Source: a virus
Direction: 5' to 3' (one strand)
IMG/VR virus record: IMGVR_UViG_3300030419_003343
Location: 1 to 39,141 of that record
Length of the DNA stretch: 39,141 nt
In this document: piece after piece, positions 29,755-37,189 of the stretch
Numbering within the stretch: the first letter of the stretch is position 1
How the letters are laid out: each line of letters starts with the position of its first letter
Notes under the pieces: model-generated
The model's database searches: none
What the model saw: the letters and a program-made list of their open reading frames with translations, nothing else
What the model was told of the DNA's origin: nothing
Translations under genes and position numbers: made by a program

Positions 29755-29842
29755 CTTTGTTATTCCTTTTTAAATCGCCGGCGCCACCGGCACGAGTTAG
29801 CAGCCTGACTTGCAAAGCCTCACTGGCTGAAGCATCCACTTC
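29755..29842 (-). other. 88-bp non-coding gap with possible hairpins
   Basis: Read on the minus strand it contains CAGCC...GGCTG with a 3-bp inner pairing (TGA/TCA) and a compact GCCGG-TGGCG-CCGGC hairpin just before the AAGGAA ribosome site. No T-run follows, so it is not a normal terminator, and it does not fold into a recognisable tRNA. It might affect translation of the downstream core protein. Confidence 0.3.
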
Positions 29843-30184
29843 CTAGTCCATGTGTTGTTCATTTGAAATCTCCATTTTAGGTGAGTGTTGAATTCCTGTA
29901 TCTCCGAAGACCATGTTCAAAACATAAGATGTTCCAGACGATAACCAACCGAGTAGAAAGAAATTAGCGACACTAACGTCAAAATTAAATAGTTCAGTGT
30001 ATGGAGAAAGTAGCATTAAAAACCAACCAACATGAAATCCCATGCACATTGGGCAGTTAAATAACTTTCCATATCCTCGTAGTGAATCTTTTGCTGGTCT
30101 TAATTTTTTAAGAACAGGGTGATCACTGAATACTAAAATTTGTGTGAGCCCATAGGCTGCCAAAATAAAAGTTAAAAGCTCCAT
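29843..30184 (-). CDS. Small membrane protein with CPMCMGFHVG motif
   Basis: 113 residues. There is an N-terminal hydrophobic stretch (residues 1-20), then a soluble part with KKLRPAKDSLRGYGKLFNCP, the motif CPMCMGFHVGW at about residues 46-56 directly followed by a membrane stretch (FLMLLSP), and another membrane stretch (VANFFLLGWLSSGTSYVL). The CxxC followed by Gly and a helix is typical of DUF1360-like small membrane proteins found in phages and Gram-positive bacteria; their function is not known to me. AGGAG precedes ATG 30184. It lies between head genes, where T4-like phages usually have no membrane gene. It could act on the host membrane or on head assembly at the membrane. Confidence 0.65.
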   Translation of the reverse strand: MELLTFILAAYGLTQILVFSDHPVLKKLRPAKDSLRGYGKLFNCPMCMGFHVGWFLMLLSPYTELFNFDVSVANFFLLGWLSSGTSYVLNMVFGDTGIQHSPKMEISNEQHMD

Positions 30185-30192
30185 TCATTCTC

Positions 30193-30732
30193 CTAAACTG
30201 TGTATAGATAATTCAAGGCGTATGGATTTCTTATATATCCAGGTCGAATGGATCCTTGTTCATCTCTCTGCGGTACTTCGCCAAGCTCTGTAGAGTCAGT
30301 TTTATCCGGATGGACCAGCGCTTCATCGTCCATAGCAATGATTGCCTCGGTGGACTCAAAGTATGGTCGCTCTTCATCAATAAAGCTAGAGATATTTACA
30401 AGGGCCATTTGAGCAGACTCAATCCCTTCCTTAAAAGGAGTCTGGAGATCTGCCACCAAAGCACCGAAGAAGGCGCCGGCTTGGATAGATTCCGGAAGAA
30501 CAACGCCGCGCTTATATAAAAACGTGAACAATCGGTTTTGAGCGCCGTATACTAAATCGTTTAAAGATTCCTTTGGAAAAGCAAGAACCTTGTTTGTAGT
30601 AGGAGATAGAACAATATCGATATCCCCGTGATCAAAAATCATTAGATCGCCGTTAAGAGCTTTGCGGACGTTCATCTCTAGTGTGACCACAGAAGATGTA
30701 TCCCCCTTCTTGATCGTGATCTTAATTGCCAT
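30193..30732 (-). CDS. Conserved-looking head-module protein, function unknown
   Basis: 179 residues, mixed alpha/beta, acidic towards the C-terminus. It begins AIKITIKKGDTSSVVTLEMN, continues GDLMIFDHGDIDIVLSPTTN and then KVLAFPKESLNDLVYGAQ and helix-rich FTFLYKRGVVLPESIQAGAF. The first part looks like a beta-sandwich or ubiquitin-like unit, the second a helical bundle; the C-terminus (RPGYIRNPYALNYLYTV) is Tyr-rich. No signal or membrane segment. The start overlaps the end of the preceding gene by 11 bp, so they are translationally coupled. Position between the portal-proximal gene and the small membrane protein suggests a head assembly or portal accessory role, but I do not recognise the family. 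Confidence 0.6.
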   Translation of the reverse strand: MAIKITIKKGDTSSVVTLEMNVRKALNGDLMIFDHGDIDIVLSPTTNKVLAFPKESLNDLVYGAQNRLFTFLYKRGVVLPESIQAGAFFGALVADLQTPFKEGIESAQMALVNISSFIDEERPYFESTEAIIAMDDEALVHPDKTDSTELGEVPQRDEQGSIRPGYIRNPYALNYLYTV

Positions 30733-31549
30733 CGCTAATAATCTCCTCTACGAGTGATTGTGTTTTCAATATAGAGAACACAATATTCTCTTCAATTCCG
30801 CTGGTGCGATAACTATCCAACTTCTCGATCACCCTACTTGTCTTTTCCGACAACTCTTCATCGGCGCTAATAATATCGTTAGCTAAAGACGCAACAAGCG
30901 TTTCTCTCAAGGATGCAATTTCTGTATTTAAGAATGTTTTAAGTTGAACACCATTATCGACAAAGGAAGTAATATAGTGATTCAAGAGAGTCTTTTGGTT
31001 TTCTAATAAGTCATCCTTGTATTTCTCGTTAAATCTCTTAACAAAAGATGTCATAATAATATTGTCGATAGGCTCCATTGTCTCTTGTTTGTTTTCCGAT
31101 AACATCATGTTCTCAATAATGCTGTTCTCAAGAATAATAGTATTCTTTGGTGACGGCTTATCAGAAAACATCTGTGCTATAGATGCTAGCGTCTTATAAT
31201 TGGGAACAAAATTATTAAACACAGCCGGGGTCAACTCTTTGTTGACATCTGCAATAAGGTCACTTTGGCTCAAAAACAAACCTTCTGTGTCCAACAGGCG
31301 ACTGGCTAACTTTGCTTCCTTTACAATCTTCTCTGCTATCTCTCTTGGGAGATTCTGATTCTCATATAGAGATCGATAATTCTGCAGATCTTTGTATAGT
31401 ACAGATCCTGGGACAAAATGCTTTTTAATAATTGCAACAACTTTTTCTTTAGTCTCGTGGCTTTCTTTTATAATTGCCACGGTCGCTTCACGTATTAAGG
31501 CTTCAAATACGAATGCTGTATTACGCTTTTTGTTGTGTTTTATTTTCAT
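30722..31549 (-). CDS. Helical portal-proximal protein, function unknown
   Basis: 275 residues, nearly all helical. The N-terminus is basic (MKIKHNKKRNTAFVFEALIR), then helix after helix with Leu/Ile/Glu/Lys and few Gly or Pro. Proteins with an N-terminal 'KRNTAF.[FY]E.L.RE' occur just after the portal gene in T4-like marine phages, but their function is not established to my knowledge. The gene overlaps the end of the portal coding sequence by 29 bp, has GGAG before ATG 31549, and itself overlaps the next gene by 11 bp, so the three are co-translated. It may be a core protein that nucleates on the portal, in the way T4 gp67/68/22 do. Role inferred from position. Confidence 0.6.
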   Translation of the reverse strand: MKIKHNKKRNTAFVFEALIREATVAIIKESHETKEKVVAIIKKHFVPGSVLYKDLQNYRSLYENQNLPREIAEKIVKEAKLASRLLDTEGLFLSQSDLIADVNKELTPAVFNNFVPNYKTLASIAQMFSDKPSPKNTIILENSIIENMMLSENKQETMEPIDNIIMTSFVKRFNEKYKDDLLENQKTLLNHYITSFVDNGVQLKTFLNTEIASLRETLVASLANDIISADEELSEKTSRVIEKLDSYRTSGIEENIVFSILKTQSLVEEIISDGN

Positions 31550-33545
31550 CCTGTTGCTCCGTTAGTATTTCTTTTTCTTCGAGACCTTCGATCAAAGACC
31601 GAATAGAATCATTGAGTTCAAACAATTTGCTCTCTTCTTCATCCTCTTTCAACTTATAAATAGATTGATCTTGTTCATAAAGACTTGCTAAACCGTGCAT
31701 TCCTGTCAGAGTGTCCATATCAGTCTTACCAGGGAATGTATTTCGAGGCGTTGAACTACTCTTCTCTCTGTTGCCTGCTGCAGCAAAAGAACGACTTCTA
31801 GCTCCGGCAGGGCGAGCGTCTGTCTTAACAGGCCGGTACTTTGCGCCTCCCTTATAAGTGCGGACATCACGCGAGCCAGGAGGAACGGCCAATAGGGCGG
31901 ATTCTGCGGCTTCGTCGCCTGCGGCCGCTTCACCAGCTGGCATTTCTTCTGGGCCTCCCCCAAGGTCTCCTTCAGGGGCCCCTCCTAGATCGCCGCCAAG
32001 ATCTCCACCTAGATCGCCACCAAGGCCTCCGCCTAGGTCACCGCCAAGACCACCGCCAAGACCGCCGGCGCCGGCTGCGGCGGCAGTTTCTGCCACCTGT
32101 TGAAGCTCCGCATCATGAGTGCGATCATAGTACATCTCGCGCTGATTCCGAATGAATTCTTCATTAGACATACCAAAGATGTGTTCTGCGACCCAACGAC
32201 GTGAGAAGTAACCTTCTGTCGCAGAGCCTGCTATATCAAACTTTTGTTTCCAATGCTCAAGCTCTTGAAGCTCTGCAATTTTCGATGGATTGTTCAGAGC
32301 TAACTTAAAACTCAACAGATCATCGCCGCGGAACCCAAGAGTATAAAGATGGATGATTCCAATCTTCTCTAGTTCTGCAATAATAACTCGTTGAAGTCTT
32401 TGGACAGTGCGCGCAAAACGGATATCCTTTTGAGCTAAGGTTGTCTTGTCTTCTGCGGCGCCTTCACCCATTGCTAGATACGCTTGGGGAATTTTAAGTG
32501 CAGAAAACAACTTATCGCGCAAATACTTAATATCATCGATTTGTGTAGTGTTTTGTCCTCCAGCAAGATTCTGGATATCTGTTACAGAACCTGCTCGGAC
32601 CGGAATAAAGTAATCTTCCTCAACGGCCATAGGGTTGTAACGCAGATCAATGCGGCCGGTCTTGGCATCTACCACAGAATGGCGCTTCAGTTGCGATACT
32701 GTCTTTTGCATAAATTGTTCGACTTCGTTTGGTGGAACAGCGCCAACGTCGATTTTAAATACGCGACGTTCGGAAGAACGAATCACGCGATAGGCCATCA
32801 TGGCATCTTCCATGAGAGTAAGCTGACGCCAAATACGACGGGCAGGTTCAAGGATGGAAGTTCCATAGGGGGCGTATTTATCATTACCAAGGATGCGGAA
32901 GTGGGCGACCTGCCAATTTTCAAAAGTCATGCCGGCAGAGTTCCACTGGTATTGGATATAATTTGGGTTTGTTGAGTCTTGTCCTTCTAATCTTTCGATT
33001 TCCATAGGAGGGAGCGCGATGACGGATTTAACACCAAAGTTATCGTCAATGTCCAAATACAAAAAGAAGTCACCATACTTGCACATTGTACGCGACCAAC
33101 CAAAGAGATTGTATTGAATATTAAGGATCTGATCGTAAAGAGTGGTTAAGACTGCTTTGATTTCTTCGTTACCAGACTTTACATTAAGCATCGGACGAAG
33201 GTCAGAATAAGTTGTCATCTCGTCTGCATAGATGTCCATGGTAGAGGCAATCTCTGGCATGTATTCCATCTGATCAAAATCGACATAGCGTTCGGATCGA
33301 CGTTGATTTTGGATAGCATTTGTAGCAATCGTATCAAGCGGGTTATATTGGGCTTTCTTAAACTGTTGGCCCGACGCAGACTTAAAGCGCGAAGAGAATT
33401 TATCCAGATGCTGGCGACGGATTCGGCGACCGGTCTGTGAACGATAATTGATAATGGGGCCCGAGAATAATCTCGTAAGAGCTTTGAATAGATCAGTATC
33501 TCTGTTTGCTGGGTTTTGGCCCTGATTTCTTTTTCTTTGTGCCAT
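31521..33545 (-). CDS. Portal protein, T4 gp20-type, with Gly-rich C-terminal tail
   Basis: 674 residues; T4 gp20 has 524. Conserved portal elements: EYMPEIASTMDIYADEM at about 94-110, then FGWSRTMCKYGDFFLYLDID, then a stretch with PYGTSILEPARRIWRQLTLM, EDAMMAYRVIRSSERRVFKI, and GEGAAEDKTTLAQKDIRFAR. The portal ring is the first structure in head assembly and the channel for DNA. After residue about 490 the chain is a Gly/Leu/Asp-rich linker (GGLGGDLGG repeats) and then a polar, Arg-rich region ending in a Glu-rich helix; this tail is absent from T4 gp20. It begins 15 bp downstream of the terminase gene; GTGAGGA lies 12-13 nt before ATG 33545. Confidence 0.92.
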   Translation of the reverse strand: MAQRKRNQGQNPANRDTDLFKALTRLFSGPIINYRSQTGRRIRRQHLDKFSSRFKSASGQQFKKAQYNPLDTIATNAIQNQRRSERYVDFDQMEYMPEIASTMDIYADEMTTYSDLRPMLNVKSGNEEIKAVLTTLYDQILNIQYNLFGWSRTMCKYGDFFLYLDIDDNFGVKSVIALPPMEIERLEGQDSTNPNYIQYQWNSAGMTFENWQVAHFRILGNDKYAPYGTSILEPARRIWRQLTLMEDAMMAYRVIRSSERRVFKIDVGAVPPNEVEQFMQKTVSQLKRHSVVDAKTGRIDLRYNPMAVEEDYFIPVRAGSVTDIQNLAGGQNTTQIDDIKYLRDKLFSALKIPQAYLAMGEGAAEDKTTLAQKDIRFARTVQRLQRVIIAELEKIGIIHLYTLGFRGDDLLSFKLALNNPSKIAELQELEHWKQKFDIAGSATEGYFSRRWVAEHIFGMSNEEFIRNQREMYYDRTHDAELQQVAETAAAAGAGGLGGGLGGDLGGGLGGDLGGDLGGDLGGAPEGDLGGGPEEMPAGEAAAGDEAAESALLAVPPGSRDVRTYKGGAKYRPVKTDARPAGARSRSFAAAGNREKSSSTPRNTFPGKTDMDTLTGMHGLASLYEQDQSIYKLKEDEEESKLFELNDSIRSLIEGLEEKEILTEQQDENKTQQKA
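31656..31664 (-). promoter_or_regulatory. Late-promoter-like motif inside the portal gene's 3' end
   Basis: Minus-strand TCTATTTAT about 106 nt before ATG 31549. Within coding sequence, so weaker evidence. Confidence 0.25.
31951..32085 (-). repeat. Gly-rich coding repeats in the portal tail
   Basis: Degenerate 9-15-bp repeats encode GGLGG/GGDLGG units. Such tracts change length easily by slippage. Confidence 0.65.
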
Positions 33546-33559
33546 TTAATTTATATTCC

Positions 33560-35143
33560 TCACTTTATAATCCATTTATATTCGTCCCAATAGGACTTTG
33601 CTTCAGACATTATATCAGTTGCATTGTTGGGTTTGTATCCATTTTGGCCTTTTATTTGTGTATTCATAGTAGTTTTAACTGTGTAGATTGCATCAACAAA
33701 GGCTTTTTGATAATTTAAGTCGCGAGCATTTGCCTGAATAGCCGTATCTCTAACCCAGCAAGCAATCGCCAAAGCCATGATTAGATCATCATTATAGCTC
33801 TTCATTGCTTGGGGTCTTCCGTTCCTCCAAATAAACGTCTTAAATTCATTCACTGTTCGTGAAGAATATACTTTAATTAGTTTATTTCTTATAAACTCCT
33901 CTAATTTCGCAACGATCAGAGGTCTCGTTTTCATGCTGGTGGTAAAACCAGCGACTGCAGATGTCCTATGTTCTGCAACGTGTTGTTCCACATACTCGTG
34001 AGTTGACTTAATAGAATAGTAAACATTGGGATATGCAAATTCTGTCAACTTATCCAAAACGGTATAACCAATATTATTGTTCTCAACTACCATCATAGCA
34101 TTTCCAAACTCTCGACCTACCTGATTCAACATTACAGCAAACATGTCGGGAGTCGGCTTGCCTTGATATTCTCCCACGATTTCTAGAGTTTCTAATTTAA
34201 TAATATGAAAAGTTGAGAAATCGGCTCCATCGCCTCTTGATACGTCAACAGACATAAGATAGTTACAAGTAGGGTCGAACTCTTCCCAAATCCAAAAGTT
34301 GCGGTCAAAGCCTGTGCGATACTTTGGTTCGCAGACATTTGATAGGAGCCATTCCATATCATCGGGATCGATAACAGTTTCACCAGAAGTATTGAAGTTA
34401 CACTCTAGCTCCTGCGCAATCTGTCGCTTTGACATGTTTTTGGTTTCTTTCTTGTACCATTCTTTGTCGCGGTCTGGGTGAACATCCCAAGGAAGTGTCG
34501 TTAAGTGAAAATTGTTTGTGCCGCTTTCAGCATCAGTGCAAGTCTTATGAAACCAGTTTCCGACACCATTAGGTGTTGACAACGCAATACATCGTCCACC
34601 TGTCGATAGTGTAGGATATAGACCTGTCCATAGTTCTTCGAGACCTTCGATGTGGGCGGCCTCATCAAGAACCAACAAAGACAGTGCTTCTGAACGACCC
34701 GCATCGCCGGAGGTTGAAGCGGCTTTAATGGTTGAGCCATTAGAAAGCTCAAAAGATGTACGGTTATCTACATCAATACTGGCAATCTTAATCCATTCAG
34801 GCAGGTTGCGCATTACGCCCTTTACTTTCTTTACAAGGTTTCCTGCTGTGGCAAACTTGGTTGCCATAACAAGAATCGACTTGTCGCGGTGGAAAAGCAT
34901 CAGCCATACAATATAGCCTGCTGTGATCGTTGAGATACCAAGCTGGCGCGCTTTCAGAATAACATTAAAACGATAATCATTAAAATCTTGGAGTAACTCA
35001 TCTTGAAAATCATATGTGTCAAATAAAATCAGCCCGTGCATCGGATGGGATATACGGGCATATGTTTTTAAGAAATAGGCAGGATCCTTACCGCACTTTA
35101 ATATCTCTTTTACTTTTTGTTTTTTGTCTAGTTCGAAACTCAT
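33560..35143 (-). CDS. terL: Terminase large subunit (TerL), T4 gp17-type
   Basis: 527 residues. ATPase: deviant Walker A ARQLGIST at 65-72, Walker B SLLVLDE at 154-160 (catalytic Glu160), and coupling motif LSTPNG at 187-192. Nuclease (RNase H-like): Asp299 in SVDVSRG, Glu353 in VVENNN and Asp451/452 in YNDDLIMALAIA are the expected metal ligands. It packages DNA through the portal and cuts concatemers (headful packaging is probable by T4 analogy). No small terminase gene of known type is seen next to it; the 177-residue gene upstream could fill that place. There is no good Shine-Dalgarno before ATG 35143, and translation is probably coupled to the gene just upstream, which stops 8 nt away. 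Confidence 0.95.
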   Translation of the reverse strand: MSFELDKKQKVKEILKCGKDPAYFLKTYARISHPMHGLILFDTYDFQDELLQDFNDYRFNVILKARQLGISTITAGYIVWLMLFHRDKSILVMATKFATAGNLVKKVKGVMRNLPEWIKIASIDVDNRTSFELSNGSTIKAASTSGDAGRSEALSLLVLDEAAHIEGLEELWTGLYPTLSTGGRCIALSTPNGVGNWFHKTCTDAESGTNNFHLTTLPWDVHPDRDKEWYKKETKNMSKRQIAQELECNFNTSGETVIDPDDMEWLLSNVCEPKYRTGFDRNFWIWEEFDPTCNYLMSVDVSRGDGADFSTFHIIKLETLEIVGEYQGKPTPDMFAVMLNQVGREFGNAMMVVENNNIGYTVLDKLTEFAYPNVYYSIKSTHEYVEQHVAEHRTSAVAGFTTSMKTRPLIVAKLEEFIRNKLIKVYSSRTVNEFKTFIWRNGRPQAMKSYNDDLIMALAIACWVRDTAIQANARDLNYQKAFVDAIYTVKTTMNTQIKGQNGYKPNNATDIMSEAKSYWDEYKWIIK

Positions 35144-35151
35144 TAATCATT

Positions 35152-35685
35152 TTAGCGTGAATCATTCTTTGGGCGCTTGCCTTTCCAGCCACCTTGGTTA
35201 AGGAAAGTCTCCCAACTCTTTTCGACAGGGTTGGCGTTACCGGAATTGTCGTCGTTCATAGCCTCATCGAGACCACCAACCTTAAAGTGCTTTTTGGCGG
35301 TCACCCAAGAGCGTACACGAGATGAGTTCTCGGCAAAGATATCAACCTCGCCTTCGGCAGTAAGAGTTACTGAATCACCAGTGATTCGTTTGTATTCTTT
35401 CTTAAGCCAGCCAGCAATATCAGACATGCGTTGATCGATATCCGATTCGAAGCCGGGGCCATAAATTTCTTTAAGTTGGATTTCAGATTGATAGGTAAGG
35501 CACATCATATTACCATAAAACTTCACACCAAAGCCGTCCATCACGCGACGGTCGATAAGCATATCACCTTCTTCGCGACGTAAGGCGCCTGTCTTTACTG
35601 GTTCATAATCTTCTCCAAGCGCTCCATCGTATGCGTTGGCTGCGGCTTGTGAGAGTCCTTGTACTATTTCGTATACTGTTGCCAT
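35152..35685 (-). CDS. Uncharacterised protein upstream of terminase
   Basis: 177 residues, mixed alpha/beta. It begins ATVYEIVQGLSQAAANAYDG, then RREEGDMLIDRRVMDGFGVK, then MMCLTYQSEIQLKEIYGPGF and DIAGWLKKEYKRITGDSV. The C-terminal 30 residues are polar and Gly/Lys/Asn-rich (SWETFLNQGGWKGKRPKN). No signal, membrane or enzyme motif. It overlaps the preceding gene's stop by one base (TAATG) and has GGAG in front, so it belongs to the same operon as the terminase. The place is that of the small terminase in T4 (16-17), but no helix-turn-helix or coiled-coil typical of small terminases is evident, so that assignment is only a possibility. Confidence 0.6.
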   Translation of the reverse strand: MATVYEIVQGLSQAAANAYDGALGEDYEPVKTGALRREEGDMLIDRRVMDGFGVKFYGNMMCLTYQSEIQLKEIYGPGFESDIDQRMSDIAGWLKKEYKRITGDSVTLTAEGEVDIFAENSSRVRSWVTAKKHFKVGGLDEAMNDDNSGNANPVEKSWETFLNQGGWKGKRPKNDSR

Positions 35686-36044
35686 TATACTTTTGCTCCT
35701 GCGGGTGGAGGAGCGGCCGATGGATCTGTGGTTGCGGGGGGAGAATCCTTAACTTGGCCATGGACAAGATCATGCAATCTGCTAACTAGGGTTTTCACTT
35801 GGCCGCCTGCTTGATTTCCGGGTTCCTGTAGAAGAGTCAAAATCTTTTCTAATGCCGCAGCGACATCTACTTCTGCCTGGGCTAGATTGCCGGCATCTTG
35901 GGCGCGTTGGCTGCCGGTAACACCGCGATATGCCTTTTGGAGCGCAGCTTTACCGCCTTGAAGCTTGTCAAGCAGGCCCTCATGTTGTAATTCTTCCATT
36001 TCCTCTTTAATAATCTGTTTAAGTTGTTCTTTTGTGATTTTCAT
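35685..36044 (-). CDS. Small helical protein with MKITK addressing helix
   Basis: 119 residues from ATG 36044 (GGAG 7 nt upstream; overlaps the preceding stop as ATGA). The N-terminus MKITKEQLKQIIKEEMEEL is the clearest example of the shared motif. Then come GLLDKLQGGKAALQKAYRGV, an Ala-rich helical middle (DAGNLAQAEVDVAAALEKIL) and a Pro/Ala-rich end (TTDPSAAPPPAGAKV). No membrane or signal sequence. The combination of a short amphipathic N-terminal helix and low-complexity chain suggests a structural or internal-head protein. It is co-translated with the zinc-ribbon gene in front and the 177-residue gene after it. I do not recognise a family. Confidence 0.6.
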   Translation of the reverse strand: MKITKEQLKQIIKEEMEELQHEGLLDKLQGGKAALQKAYRGVTGSQRAQDAGNLAQAEVDVAAALEKILTLLQEPGNQAGGQVKTLVSRLHDLVHGQVKDSPPATTDPSAAPPPAGAKV

Positions 36045-36412
36045 TTTGGTCTCCATCCTTTTAACCATCTTTCTTCTCTACCGTCCACATGTTGAATGTA
36101 ACATTTATTGCAACAATCAAATTTGGTGAGACAAACATCGTCCATTGATTTCTTTGGATAAGCTCCGCAGACCGAACAACATCTTAGAGATTCTCTATTA
36201 AGTAGTTTTTTTGAAACCTTTATACCATTTATGTCAACTTTTTCCTGCTGTTCTTCTTTCTGGTAAGATTTCTGATAGAATTCTTTGGATTGCTCCAAGT
36301 ATTCTTTTTCCTTTTCCTCATCCCAATTTGCGCGGGGATTCTGGATAGCTTCATCTCCATATTTTTTGGATATCGCTTGCTCAACAGCGGCGATGCGATC
36401 AGGCTTATCCAT
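36041..36412 (-). CDS. Small zinc-ribbon protein, function unknown
   Basis: 123 residues. The first 60 are charged and helical (ANWDEEKEKEYLEQSKEFYQ and following). The second half has CCSVCGAYPKKSMDDVCLTK followed by FDCCNKCYIQHVDGREERW: Cys79/82 and Cys101/104 form two CxxC pairs for a single zinc. Similar small proteins with the spacing C..C.AYPK...C..CY..HVDGREERW are common near terminase genes of marine myoviruses, but no function is known to me. AAGGTG precedes ATG 36412, which overlaps the upstream stop (TAATG). It could be a packaging or DNA-binding accessory. Structure assignment is good, function is not. Confidence 0.65.
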   Translation of the reverse strand: MDKPDRIAAVEQAISKKYGDEAIQNPRANWDEEKEKEYLEQSKEFYQKSYQKEEQQEKVDINGIKVSKKLLNRESLRCCSVCGAYPKKSMDDVCLTKFDCCNKCYIQHVDGREERWLKGWRPK

Positions 36413-36840
36413 TAGTTGAACACCTTATAGGCTCCGTATGAAACCGCAAGCCCGGCACCTACGCCGCCCACAAACCACATCCAGCGATTGTCAGACGAAA
36501 GTCTAGACAGCGTGTCCTGTAGGCTGCTTATTTGTTTTTGTTGTGCGGCGATTGTTAAATCTTTCTGTTGAATCTGCGACTCATAGCCGATTCGTTGATT
36601 GTCCATTTCAAGTTGAAGTTCTGTTCGTAAGGTTCCAAGTTCAAGTTTCATTCGACTTTGGCAATTTAAGGTTAGTTGCTCTTCTAATGTTAGAATTCTC
36701 GATGTGGCTACCACATCAAAGAGGGCGCCTTCAAATGGGGCGCACTGTCCTTCTCCTAATAATGTAAACCGACCAGCATCTTCAGCGATTGCTGTGTTAC
36801 ATAGAAACATACTCAAAATTAAAACTGTTAATGATTTCAT
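36412..36840 (-). CDS. Secreted coiled-coil protein with C-terminal membrane anchor, spanin-like
   Basis: 142 residues. Residues 1-20 are a signal peptide (KSLTVLILSMFLCNTAIA, with an A-x-A cleavage site before EDAG); it is not a lipobox, because the residue before Cys is Leu. Then comes a two-Cys segment, a long coiled coil (about 50-112), and a C-terminal membrane stretch (WFVGGVGAGLAVSYGAY). This arrangement, periplasmic coiled coil tethered to a membrane, resembles a spanin component. The gene overlaps the preceding inner-membrane coiled-coil gene by 44 bp, as spanin pairs often do. Outer membrane linkage is not evident, so it is a spanin-like guess only. GAAGAG precedes ATG 36840. Confidence 0.55.
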   Translation of the reverse strand: MKSLTVLILSMFLCNTAIAEDAGRFTLLGEGQCAPFEGALFDVVATSRILTLEEQLTLNCQSRMKLELGTLRTELQLEMDNQRIGYESQIQQKDLTIAAQQKQISSLQDTLSRLSSDNRWMWFVGGVGAGLAVSYGAYKVFN

Positions 36841-37189
36841 TTGCTAACTCTTCTTTGTTTTGTGAAAACTTTTTTTCAATATTCTTTCGCTTCTCGTCAA
36901 TCAAATCTTGATTGCGCTCTTGCTCTTCTAAATAGTTTTGCTCAAGCTCTTCGAGAGTGTCGCGATAGTTGTCGAGGGCTTCTTCTTTTTTACGAAGCTC
37001 TTCGGCATGGATAGCATGCAAGCCATCAATTTGCTCCTGAAGGGCTGCAGACTGTTCCTCATAAATACGAACCATCAATCGGTGATCGTAACGCATTTTT
37101 CCAAATACCACAAGCGCCAGAAGTACAATGGCGATTTCCTTCCAGTATACTTTAGCGTAAGGTAAGAGTCTGATTAATATCTGGGGCAT
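36797..37189 (-). CDS. Inner-membrane coiled-coil protein, i-spanin-like (Rz-type)
   Basis: 130 residues. One N-terminal membrane stretch (about 17-29, EIAIVLLALVVFG) with a positively charged flank, then a long charged coiled coil (about 40-115). This is the layout of Rz-type inner-membrane spanins, which bridge the inner and outer membranes after holin/endolysin action. The start overlaps the holin-like gene's stop (TGATG), and the gene overlaps the next one by 44 bp. A holin-like gene directly in front and a secreted coiled-coil gene directly after support a lysis role. No endolysin is visible in this window. Length is near that of Rz (about 150). Confidence 0.55.
   Translation of the reverse strand: MPQILIRLLPYAKVYWKEIAIVLLALVVFGKMRYDHRLMVRIYEEQSAALQEQIDGLHAIHAEELRKKEEALDNYRDTLEELEQNYLEEQERNQDLIDEKRKNIEKKFSQNKEELANEIINSFNFEYVSM

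Noticed and set aside
29755-29842. Possible tRNA in the 88-bp gap
   Set aside because: No cloverleaf with a T-loop (TTCGA-type) and matching acceptor ends can be drawn.
31841-32155. Arg/Pro/Leu-rich plus-strand frames opposite the portal Gly-rich region
   Set aside because: Low-complexity frames are forced by the reverse complement of Gly codons.
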